The translations under genes and the position numbers were made by a program. Positions 22,066-31,934 of a stretch of DNA of 48,561 bases are shown here, piece by piece (position 1 is the stretch's first letter; every line of letters begins with the position of its first letter). The notes under the pieces are model-generated. The model was not told the DNA's origin, searched no databases, and saw only the letters and a program-made list of their open reading frames with translations. Origin of the DNA: Conoideocrella luteorostrata (Eukaryota > Ascomycota > Sordariomycetes > Hypocreales > Clavicipitaceae); contig JASWJB010000328.1 in assembly GCA_032433595.1 (NCBI GenBank), positions 1-48,561 of the forward strand. Reading direction: 5' to 3'.

Positions 22066-22690
22066 TTCATTCAAGATCCTTCGCCATGACCGAAAAAGAA
22101 ACAGGTCGCGCACATGATGAGATGCAGGATCGCTCTGGCACCACACCTCCCGACCGCCACGGCCGTCTTCCCTTAACGCCGCCTGCCACTGCGGAGCGAT
22201 CCAGACAATAAACAGCTTATCCTACCTTTTAGCTTTCTATTTTCTGCGACTTTCGAAATGTCATCCACGCCACTGCTGGCTGGCGGGGGCTTGCCTGGTG
22301 TTGCTGTTTTGTCGACCCAAAAGACACCCCCAGCACTCACGTATACTGAGGTCTGACACACGCCCAGCAACGCTCCGTACACTTAGGTAAAGGCTTCTCG
22401 CAAAGGCCTCCGGTACTTCGCAGTAGCCTTTCTTTTGCCGCGATCAAATGGTTGCGTAAGTTGGTCGCCTCTTATGGAGCAACTGCGCACTTCAACTGAA
22501 CAAAGCAATGAATGAACGTGTGTGGCACAAAGCCAAGTAATCTTCGGGGCAAAACTTCTGTTAATTCTTGATAATGAAGATTGTCTCTCGAAGGGCACAA
22601 TCGCACTACTTATAGCTATGCTATTTGATCTGACCAAATTGGCCAAGTCCACAACGCACATGAATGCAACCTTGTCACCCTAGAGGATTA
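22066..22690. other. No gene; partial copy of the ~75-bp unit
   Basis: It contains one partial unit at 22243-22308 (CTGCTGGCTGGCGGGGGC then TTGCCTGGTGTTGCTG), here followed by unrelated sequence. No protein or RNA gene is recognised. Confidence 0.5.
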
Positions 22691-23060
22691 TTTCCGCCCA
22701 CAGCCACTGCTGGCTGGCGAAGGCTTGCCTGGTGTTGCTGTCATGCAATTTTCCTGCGACTTTGGAAATGTCATCTGCTGGCTGGCGGGGGCTTGCCTGG
22801 TGTTGCTGTTATGCAATTTTCCTGCGACTTTCGAAATGTCATCCACGCCACTGCTGGCTGGCGAAGGCTTGCCTGGTGTTGCTGTTATGCAATTTCCTGC
22901 GACTTTCGAAATGTCATCCACGCCACTGCTGGCTGGCGAAGGCTTGCCTGGTGTTGCTGTTATGCAATTTTCCTGCGACTTTCGAAATATCATCCACGCC
23001 ACTGCTGGCTGGCAGGGGCTTGCCTGGTGTTGCTGCTATGCAAGATCACGTAAGTTAGTA
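22690..23060. repeat. Five-copy ~75-bp tandem repeat
   Basis: The CTGCTGGCTGGC core occurs at 22707, 22775, 22851, 22926 and 23002 (periods 68, 76, 75, 76). Each unit contains TTGCCTGGTGTTGCTG and CCTGCGACTTTCGAAATGTC. The array ends with CAAGATCACGTAAGTTAGT, as does the single copy at 19503. Confidence 0.9.
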
Positions 23061-23118
23061 AAGGTTGAAGGTTAGGATCGAACGTACCATCATCGCCCCG
23101 GTCCCCAAAACAAGTTCA

Positions 23119-23295
23119 CGTGGCTACCCTAGCGCGCCTCTTTTATACGCCGCGCTCAGCGGCACTCCTCTTCCCCTTGTTCTTCTTCTTCTTTCTGACA
23201 TAGCCATGATCAAATGAATTAAATACTTTGTTTTACCTATTGCTTCATGCAAGAACCTTTTGACGTTAAATCAGACGCCCCTGTGCTTCCTACAT
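23119..23295. repeat. ~180-bp direct repeat, copy 2
   Basis: Matches 18690-18872 with scattered substitutions and leads directly into array E. Confidence 0.75.
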
Positions 23296-23585
23296 ATACG
23301 TCTTCCGAGCTTTAAGCTTTTCAACAAGCTCGTCAGACAGATGACCTGCGATATCCAATGCTTCCTGCAGCCTGCCCGTACGTCTTCCGGGATTAAAACC
23401 CTTCCACCAGCTTCTTGCAGCCGCACGTCTTCCGAGATTAAAACCCTTCCACCAGCTTCTTGCAGCCTGCACTGCACGTCTTCCGAAATTAGAGCCTTTC
23501 AACGTCTTCGTTAGATCGACTTGCGGTATTTCATGCTTGTACATCTTCGGAGATTTGGGCCTTTCCACGAGCTCCTTGCAGCAGT
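23295..23585. repeat. ~65-76-bp tandem repeat, array E (left bracket of the viral block)
   Basis: Three to four units (CGTCTTCCGAGATTAAAACCC, TTCCACCAGCTTCTTGCAGCC). This is the last repeat before the viral gene block, which is closed on the right by array F. Confidence 0.8.
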
Positions 23586-23957
23586 TCTTCGTGAACATGC
23601 TGACTCTCGACCTGCAAGTTCAACTTCTCCAAATGAGTTGGTGGTAACGATGGTGACGGTGGTGACGACGTTCGTCCAGGTACTTCGTCAGCCGGCGCTC
23701 AGCTGCCGGTACCTACAACCCGTGGATGTTCACGCACCAGTACCCGATGGTCCAGACGCTGTAGCTGGCGGACGAGGTCAGACGTCGCAGGGAAGCAGCT
23801 GACGCACCTCACCGCAACCAACACGAGCTCGTGGATGAGGTAGACGACGATCCAGGCACCGTATACGGTGACGCGTGCGGTCCGGTCATCACGAACTCGA
23901 TCCACTTGGTGTTTTTCCTCGACTATTAGATGACGGACAAGTGCTCATGGTGGACCT
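23586..23957. other. GC-rich viral-like segment without an assignable gene
   Basis: Composition matches the viral block. On + a frame reads GTYNPWMFTHQYPM before a stop; on - a hydrophobic stretch (VYLIHELVLVAV) appears at about 23800. Neither is convincing. It may be the remains of the missing C-terminal half of Rpb1 or another viral gene. Confidence 0.35.
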
Positions 23958-26108
23958 CTAGATGACCGGGTCCTTCGACGAGGCGAACGGCGCGAACTTG
24001 CACATGTTCCTGCTCATCTGCACGCGGGAGTCCTTAAACTCCTTCCTCAGCTCGTCCTTGAACCACATTATGTTGCTGGACGCGGCCGAGGTGTACCAGT
24101 CGGTGCTAAGGCTCTTGACGACCTTGTTCTGGTCCTCGGATATAACCACTTCCGACCTCCTGCTCATTGAAGGCAAACATGACGGCGGCCGCCAGCCTCT
24201 CCTCGTTCATGGCCCTCTCGAGCAGCTCCTCGGGCAAAGACGCGCCCGCCACGTACAACAACTTGGTGTAGGGGAACGATGTCGACATGGGCCTCCGACA
24301 CCGGCATCATCTTCACCGATGGGCCCGTTGGCGTACACGAACGAGAAGCAGTTGTCAGTCATCTTCAAGAGGGTCTCCACGGCCGTGGCCTTGTCGGAGC
24401 TCCTGCCATGCTTGGCGGCGTCAATCTCCCTCTGGTACAGACTGGCGGTCATCTTGGTCAACGCGGACGAGCAGTCGCTGAACCCCATGTCGCTGGTCGC
24501 CAGTACGGCCGGTATCGGTTGCGGCTCCGACGTCCTCACCCTGATGAAGTTCTTGTCCCTGGACACGATGGTTCCCATCAACATGGCGTCGCGCATCTGG
24601 ACGTACGGCTGCCCTATCCCGTACTTGCTCATCATGGAGTTGACGATGTCGTCCATGGACCTCTCCACCCAGCTCTTCCAGTACGCCTGGTCGAAGCTCG
24701 TCTTGCCCATGACGTTCCAACTCGTCGACTTCAGCATCAGCAGGTTGTACATCTCACCACCGGGATGGTCGATCATGTCCTCTAAGGGCATCGTGGTGTA
24801 CATGGCAGGATCTACTACATCCGGATCACCTCCGGACTCGTCGATGATCTTGACCAACCTCGAGTATATGCTCACCCTCCCCTCCTCGTGCCATATTCTA
24901 GTGCACGCCTTCTCCATCTCCTTGATGGTCCAGGCCTCGTCCCCGTAAAAGTCCGTGTTGTTCATGCTGCACACGTCGAGTGGCACGCTGGTCGAGGGTT
25001 CCCCCTTGACGCCCCTCTTCACCCTCATGGGCAACGCGCTGTCGACCCCCTGCGACGGGCATCTCCCGTACATGACCAAGTCCCCCCTCCTTCATCTTGA
25101 CCTTTTCGAATCTCCCGTCGTCGTGCATGAACAAGAACTCCTCCGGCACGTGGATGTAACCCAGCTGCTCGGCCATAGACGCCCTCGGATCAGGCTTCAT
25201 CGGCGACTCGACGCACCTCGTGGGCCTGGTGGAGTTGCACTGCTTGCGCAGAATCCCCCCTTACCCTTGACCCTCCCGAAGCAGTAGTCCATCACGTCCT
25301 CCGCCGACTTGTCGCCGGTGCAGACCCCGGTGTTGATCATCCCCGCGTCGCTGTACCTCAGCTCGTCTCCGGTGGCGAACCCGAAAGGGATCATCCAGAC
25401 CTCGTCGTTCTGGTCCCTCCATGTGGTGGCCCTTGCACGGCGTGTCCTTGTGAATGATGCAGCCAGTTATGGACGTCAGATCCTCGAGCTTGCCCATATA
25501 CCTCTCGATGTTGTCGACATTCAGCACGTCCCAGGTGCAGGACACGACCATGGGCGCGTAGTTGATAGATGAGCCAGGTCTGGCTGACCTCCTCATCGTG
25601 AACGCCCTGGTGTTCGTGGTGACGTTGTTCATGACGTTCGTGGCCGTCCGGGTGGCTAGATCGTGTGCTGCCGGAGCTAGCTCGTAGTTTTTGTTGGTCA
25701 GCGCATCGTCGTCTTCAGCGTGAGATTCGTCACAGTCGCGGTAGGTTGTGACGATATACAACTCCCTCGCGTTGAAGTCTCTGTCGTACATGATCAAGCA
25801 GTCGTGGTTCTTGAACTCGTTCCTGACGACGACCGTCCTCATGGTCGTGGCCACGTCCACCATCTTGTTGCCGTTCGTGCCTGTAGAGCACGACATCCCA
25901 AGAGTACCGGCTCCATCATGCGTGCCGTTGCTCATGCTGCTACAATCGTTGGTGTCGTCGTGCATGTCGTTGTCGTCGTACTTGACGCACATGAAGCCCT
26001 TGTTGATGCGGTCGCACGTCTTGATCTTGACGCTCATCGTCTTGTTGCAGCCCATGAGGCACTCGATCGACGTGGGGTTCATGACCGACGTCAGGTCCAG
26101 CGACCACA
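23958..26108 (-). pseudogene. Viral RNA polymerase largest subunit (Rpb1-like), truncated and frameshifted
   Basis: Reading from ATG 26108 downwards, segments in several frames match Rpb1 in order: an N-terminal domain, GRVKGKGG then RCVESPMKPDPRASM and GYIHVPEEF (the RSVI-PDP region), MYGRCPSQ and LPMRVK, then the active-site loop. There NADFDGD is replaced by NNTDFYGDE; the Tyr codon is at 24945-24947. Funnel-like sequence follows and the frame ends at 23958. About 715 codons remain of a usual 1,400 or more; the trigger loop and C-terminal half are missing. At least three frame changes occur (near 25380, 25200-25080 and 24280). Rpb1 forms the catalytic site of viral transcription with Rpb2. 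As read this copy would be inactive. Confidence 0.75.
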
Positions 26109-27483
26109 TGGTGATGGACACCCCGAACCTGGACGGGTACAAGGGCAGGTATATGGCCAAGGCCGACGGCGTCAAGGTCTACGTGTTCTGCTACGACTTC
26201 GGGTACGTGATCACCTTGACGGACCCCGACCCTGACGGTAATCTCCTGCATGACCGCCATCAACAACCTGAGCTTGCCCGAGATGACTAACAAGCCCGAC
26301 GTCATAGTCGCGGAGATGTTGATGGACGGGTCCCTGGTCTACATGGACACCCTGGGCTTCTGCGGGTTGGGGAAGTTGCCCAGCACCATCGACAGAAGCG
26401 TGTGCCCGATCTTTGCCGAGAAGCCGGACCTTATATACAGGACGTCCTGGTCCAGAATGCCGACCAAGATCGAGCTCAAGTTGGAGCCCACGCACCAATG
26501 AACGAGTTCAGGACCATGCGCCTGAAGCAGCCCACGGTCGACTTGATATACGAGGACGGCAAGCTGCACACGTCCGATAACGGGGTCATGGTCCCGGTCG
26601 CGGTCGGGGACGTCAACATGGAGGGAGGAGTGGTCTACGAGATGGACTTGGTGAAGGATACCACCACGAACGCCATCATGGTGATGAAGCCAAGGTCGAG
26701 GGTGGCCAAGAAAGTGCCCAACTTCCATGGATGTCGTGGAGAGGGCGATCGCCAGCACGGACAAAGCCTCGATCGTAGACGCCGCACTACTCGACTTGAC
26801 GTCGATGTCATTCTCCATGCGCGAGAGGGTGTACACGATGGCGCAGTCGAAGGCGGCCAGGAACAAGAAGGTGATCGTGACGTTCGGCGTCGGGAGGTTC
26901 CAGGGAGTGGAAGCAGATGATAACCGACAAAATCTCCTACGTGGCGATCGACCCCAACATCGACACCACGATGATCACCAGGAAGGTGAAGAGGGCTACG
27001 CTCTTGCCGTACGACTTCAACACGCCCTTCAACACGCAGGTGATGTCCATATCCAAGAGGGGGCTCGGTCATCCTCTGGGCCAAGTGCACGTCCGAGTAC
27101 TTCATGGACAAGGCGATGCCAACCAGGACCATGTCGAGTGCGGGGGATCCCGGCCGTGTTCTCGTTCAGCATATCGTACCACATCGGGGTCATCAACAGG
27201 CTGTTGGCCGGCAAAGTGACCATCTTCGGCTGCGGGTTTGTGCACGACTCCATGCCCGGGGACCGGCAGCGCCACGATGAAGCCAAAGTACAACAACCGC
27301 AGGATCTCGGGCTCGGACATAGTCGCGACCTTTGGCAAGTCGACGTACGTGGAGCCGTACCTGAGCAGGTCATCGGTCCAGGGCCTGTTTTTGGTCAGAG
27401 ACGAGATGCCGACCCTGTGGAGGAGCGTGGACACGAACACCATCGACATCATGGAGAGGGCTGTCATCATGTACGCGTCTTGA
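26107..27483 (+). pseudogene. Viral mRNA capping enzyme (guanylyltransferase plus guanine-N7 methyltransferase)
   Basis: The frame opens at ATG 26107 or 26113. The lysine nucleotidyltransferase motif I (KADGVK, 26159-26176) follows after about 15 codons. Motif III-like sequence is at about 26300-26350 (EMLMDGSLVYMDTLG), a TVDLIYEDGKL segment at 26540, and the R-R-DK-PN-like end of the guanylyltransferase (PRSRVAKKVPN) at 26690. Methyltransferase segments follow: IVTFGVGRF, SYVAIDPN at about 26945, ISYHIG and IFGCGFVHDSMPG, ending at stop 27481-27483. At least four frame changes break it. No triphosphatase domain precedes motif I. It overlaps the Rpb1 start and, tail to tail, the Rpb2 end by 17 bases. 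Confidence 0.7.
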
Positions 27484-29881
27484 ACCTGAGACCGATCGCG
27501 ACCCCCTTCGGGTCGTTCATCGTGGCCACCTCTATGAATGTGGTCAAGAGGAGAAGCGAGTACCTGGTCTGCATCTCGGTCGGAGGAGGCTTGGGGAACG
27601 GGCAATCGCACCCGGCGATAGTCGACCCACAGACGGAGCAGCCGGTGAAAACCACGAGGTTGTCCTGGATCGCGGCGTCTCTCACGCTGGCGGGGCACGC
27701 ACCTCTGCATGATCATGGCCATCAACTCACCCTCAGACAGCCTGGGCGTACCCAACCTGTACCTGCCCCTGGGGACGGTGATCGACCTGAACGTCGTGGA
27801 CGGGTAGTGGTGCTTGAGGGCGGATATATGCCTGAGCTGCATGACCCTCATGATCCCGTAGGTGGCCTTGATCTTCCGCATGGACCCGTCCGTATCCTTG
27901 ATCGTCAGGCTCTTCCCGTTCACCACAATCGTCCCGCTGGGGAGGTTGACCTTGATCTTCTTCTGATCCTCGAACGACAGCACCGTGGGGTTCTTGGTCT
28001 TCTGTATCTCCGTGGTCCTGAACGACTCGATGGAGTCGAACATCGACGTGGCGGCAGTCATCTCCCTCAACTGGCCCCCGAGGCCCCTCGTGATGTTCTT
28101 GGTGCTGATCAGCAGGTTGGGCTTGATGATCCTGCCCGTGGACTTCTCGACGATGCCCGGCATCTCCTCGTACGGCAAGATCTCCCCGACCGTGAACTTG
28201 AGCCCCTGGGAGGTCCCCCCCAACTTGTCCCCAACCTTCAACTCCTTCGAGCCCACGAATATCACCGCTATAGAGTCGCCCACCTTGCTCATCCTGACGT
28301 CCATGATCGTCCCGTCGATCGCCGGCGCGCCCACCAGTACTGGTCCTTGACCGACATCCCCACCCTGAGGTAAGCCACGTCTTTGGGCAACGGGTAGTCG
28401 ATGAACCCCGACCAGGAGAAGAACCCCGACTCGGCCAACTCCTTGGACACGGTGCAGGCGTCCTCCGTGTTGAGGGTCCTGTTGATGAACGCCGTAACCA
28501 CGTTCTTGCCGGGCATGGTTATCGGGTTGTCCTTGGTGCTGCAGCTCGTCAACATCTCGGCTATCGGCGTGGTGACCAACGGCTTCGTCTCCCCCATTGC
28601 GACCATCGTAGCGTCCCCCTTCACCGGGGTCAGGGACAACAACCCCTGCCTGAGCATCTGCACCCCGAGGTTCAACCTGGGGTCGGCCGTCCACGCCCCG
28701 AACGTCACCGTCAAGGCTATGGCGTTGAAGAACTGCTCGGGCTCGGTCTTGGGTTTGGGGAACTTCAGGTTGGCCATCCTCATGGTGTCGCACCCGTAGA
28801 CGGTGGTCGTGTCCACGTACGGGCCCTCGAACGTGCACTCCTGCATGCCCGTGACCTTGCTCCTGGACATCTTCCACCTGATGGGTCTGATGACGGTCCC
28901 CTGCGCGGTCGATACCACCACCACCCTCCTGTCCTTGAACACGTGCAGGGTCGGCATGTTGGGTTCCATGAAGTTCCTCCACTTCTCGATTATCGCGGCC
29001 ACGCCCCTGTCGGAGGTCATCGCGCAGACCCCCTCGCACCTCACGACCCAGCTCCTGTTGTTCATTGCGCCCCGTGTACTTGATCACTGACAGTATCTCC
29101 GTGGCGATCTCCATCGTCCTCATGGTCTTAACCCTCTTCTGGGCGGAGAACACCAGCGTCCTGATCTTCCTGGCCGCCTTCGACGACGGGGTGTAGCACG
29201 CGTCCAGAAATCCGCCATGCTCCTTCTTCGGCACCCTCTCCTCGATCTTGGGGTCGTTCTCGTCACCAGCGGCTACACCGAGTGACATGGTGGAGTTGTC
29301 GTGCAACAAGCCCACGGGCCCGTAGTGGCACTCGACGCTCTCCAGGGCCGGGTAGAGGTTCTTCCAGAAGGAGTTGGTCGAGGAATGGTTCGTGGACTCC
29401 ACCACGGCGTGGTTGTCGTACAGGGACAGGGGGGCGCCCTTGAGGTAGACCTCGGACGCCTTCGCCAGCATGGTGTTGCCCACCACCGGCAACGGGTATA
29501 TGTCATTCGGGTCGGACCCGACGAGCCACTTGAGGCTGTTCACGGCCAGCTTGGAGACCGTGTTCGCCATCTCGCTGTCCACCACGTCTATGTACCCGGA
29601 CTCGCACGTGCTCAGGTAGTTGTTGATGATCACGGCGTGGCCCACGATCGGTGGGAAGGCCGCCATCGTGTACATCCTGCCCTCTCCCAACCCGTCCCCG
29701 TCGGACTCCGGGCTGTCGTTCGAGGTCACCACCCTGCCCATGTTGGTCTTGTACTGCCTCATCGAGTGCCTCAACGGCAACATGTACTCCAACTCCTTCG
29801 GGAACGTCCTGGACATCGAGGGCATCTTGGTCGTCATGGACACCCTCGTGTTCGTCTTCTTGCAGTTGTCGTTGTCCATGT
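27467..29881 (-). pseudogene. Viral RNA polymerase second subunit (Rpb2-like), N-truncated and frameshifted
   Basis: From ATG 29881 the segments follow Rpb2 order: SSKAARKIRTLVFSAQKRV at about 29170; then, after a frame change near 29065, VIRPIRWKM and ADPRLNLGVQMLRQG; then PGKNVVTAFINRTLNTEDA, matching the G-N--VA---Y-G-N-ED region; then, after a frame change near 28340, VGDKLGG, YEEMPGIVE and GGQL; then RYRLGTPRLSEGELMAM; then, after a frame change near 27700, the C-terminal zinc site (GCSVCGS, GCDC) to stop 27467. About 800 codons remain of roughly 1,100-1,200; much of the N-terminal lobe is missing. The HGQKG-type loop is not conserved (TSQGLKF). Codons end almost always in G or C. Confidence 0.75.
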
Positions 29882-29941
29882 TGATGCAGAAGTCTATCAC
29901 CGTGTACGGTTAGCCGGCTGGCCTACTACCCACTCGCTAAC
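29882..29941. promoter_or_regulatory. 60-bp divergent intergenic region between Rpb2 and the zinc protein
   Basis: The start codons at 29881 (-) and 29942 (+) face away from each other, so both promoters must fit in 60 bases or overlap the genes. No clear AT-rich viral promoter box is visible. This is inference from spacing only. Confidence 0.3.
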
Positions 29942-30386
29942 ATGAACGAGAACAAGGACATGGAGAGAATCATCACCTGCATCTTCTGCAGCAGGATGGT
30001 CATGGTCAGGGACTCGAGGCCGACTATGGATCTCGAGAAGATGTGGTCCAGGAGCACGTACCACATAACGTTCTGTCACATGTGCGTCAGCGTGGGTTGT
30101 CGCCGACACCAAGACCGGGATGAGGGCCTATTCGAATCCCTTAGCCATCGAGGCGATCTACGTGTCGAGCGACGTCATCAAGTCGTCACCCGCGTACGTC
30201 GTCAAAGCGTGCACCGTCTTGAACTGCAGGCCGTACCTCGCCGACATCATGAACAAGACCCCGATCGTCAACAGGATGATCTTGATTCACAACTTCCCGG
30301 GCTCCAGGATGAACTACATCGAGTGGGGAGCGAGGAACGACTCCTCCATGGGCGTGCGGTCGTATATGGTCACGAACTTCTTCTAG
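29942..30386 (+). pseudogene. Small zinc-binding viral protein (possible late transcription factor 2-like), one frameshift
   Basis: ATG 29942 opens a frame with ITCIFCSRM and, about 27 residues later, ITFCHMCV: two CxxC knuckles, the second preceded by Phe. Near 30092 the frame changes by one base and continues as VADTKTGMRAYSNPL to a stop at 30384-30386, for about 147 residues in all. Size and the CxxC-spacer-FCxxC layout resemble poxvirus/asfarvirus VLTF2-type proteins with FCS-like fingers, which fits the transcription-gene neighbourhood. That assignment is inference; the C-terminal part shows no feature I can use. An alternative is an unrelated zinc ribbon. Confidence 0.45.
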
Positions 30387-30485
30387 ACCAAACAGGCCGA
30401 GACCTACAGGACTGCGACTGAGCAACACACACGATACAGACGGTCGCGAAAATCGACGCCACCCGAACCGCGGTTGGAGGCCACA
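30387..30485. other. Short viral intergenic region
   Basis: A 99-base gap between two plus-strand viral reading frames. No structure, start-site motif or terminator is evident. Confidence 0.4.
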
Positions 30486-31893
30486 ATGAGGACAGTCGCC
30501 AAGATGACCAAGAACGAGCAGATCCTCGCTCATCCGCTCATGAACGCGCTCACCAACGTCCCCGACTTCCGAGACGGTTTGTTGTTGTCGATGCTCGGAC
30601 CCACGGACGTGTCGATGATCATGAACGTATTCGGGTTGCCGTTGAGCAGCGAGGAGCGTTGGACGTACCTCAACCCGCTGAGGGAGATGACCTTCCTCAT
30701 GAGGTGGAAGGCAGTCACGAACGAGTTGGGGTTCGGCATGGGGGCTGATGGGGCTCGACACGTTCAACCTCATTAACAGGATCAAGGACCCACGCAAGTG
30801 CTGGGAGTCTGGCTTTGGCAGCACGATGATTACACTCTGGGTGGTCATATGGTTCAACGACGACAACAACATGGTCAAGTACCAGATCCTCAACGACACG
30901 ATCATGGAGATCGTGACACGTCACCCCCAGGCCCGTCTTGTTCGTTCATACCTGGCTCGAGATGATGAACTGGAACGTCATCACCGAGGAGACGCGCGAG
31001 ACCGTTACCACCGGCTACATCGACACCGAGATCAGCGACTTCGTGGTCAACAAGATCGAGTCCCTCAAACTGAACGACACGGCCAGGTACATGATCGGCA
31101 CGAATCTCACCCACGACGAGTGTAGGAAGTTGTACAACGCCAGCATACTCCAGTGCTCCGCGGGTATCCGGTTCTCATGCGGGACGACCGACGCGAGGGT
31201 GACCATATTCTCGTTCGCGCCACTAGGGTCAAGGCCGGGACATTGGTGGTGATGGGGATAACCAAAACCAACCCCCAGTTCAACTCGACTTGCAACACGG
31301 TCAACTACGGGCATATCCCGAACGACGTCAGAGTTCGCATGGGCAACAACTACTGTAACAGGGGCTGCGAGGCGATATGCGTCGGGTGGAGATGCTGCAC
31401 TTGCGGCTTCAAGTCGGTCGTCGGGTACTACCACCTCACCGTCAAGATGTTGGTCCACGACGACGCCTTCGGCAACCCGCACGGGTTCTGCAACACCTGC
31501 CTGACCGAGAACGAGTACACGGTCAGCTGTGCCTCCAACGAGACCAGGAATTCCACCTCCTACGCGGACGACATCACCGCCGTGGACAGGGAGGTCTACG
31601 AGAACATGACCGGCGTGAAGTACGTCAGCCCGTCCGAGACGATCAGCGACAGCGGCAGCGACGGCAGCTCCTACCACTCGTACACCAGCTCCGAGAGCGA
31701 CACGTACACGAACAAGTACGAGCAGACGAACTACAACGTCGACAGCAACGGGTCGGTCACCGTCAGTTCAGTGGCTGAGATGCTCATGAACTTGCTCGAC
31801 GTGACGGTCGACTCCATGGACACCTACAACGACGTGATCCCGCCCACGCCCAGGGACGCCGACCCCACGATCCTCATGGCCTGCAGCAACTAG
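30486..31893 (+). pseudogene. F-box-like and Cys-rich viral protein of unknown function, frameshifted
   Basis: ATG 30486 opens a frame with an F-box-like N-terminus (LSMLGPTDVSMIMNVFGLPL and YLNPLREM). Three frame changes (near 30745, 30930 and 31150) connect further codon-biased segments: DTFNLINRIKDPRKCWESG, YIDTEISDFVVNKIESL and HDECRKLYNASILQC. The last part (from about 31150) is Cys-rich (CNRGCEAICVGWRCCTCGF, then FCNTC), suggesting zinc binding, and ends in a Ser/Tyr/Thr-rich tail and stop at 31891-31893. The joined length would be about 465 residues. F-box proteins are common in large DNA viruses and could direct ubiquitination, but similarity here is weak. Confidence 0.5.
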
Positions 31894-31934
31894 ACGACGA
31901 TGTGCATGATTTTGATGACCCAACGCGAACACGA

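Noticed and set aside
26727..28373. A 548-codon plus-strand open frame
   Set aside because: Only its first ~60 codons belong to the capping enzyme; the remainder is antisense to Rpb2 and open because of GC-rich composition.
27102..29900. One 932-codon minus-strand open frame as a single Rpb2 protein
   Set aside because: Only parts of it (about 29065-29881 and 27710-28330) read as Rpb2. The middle and end are the wrong frame, and the matching Rpb2 segments lie in other frames, so it is a frameshifted relic.
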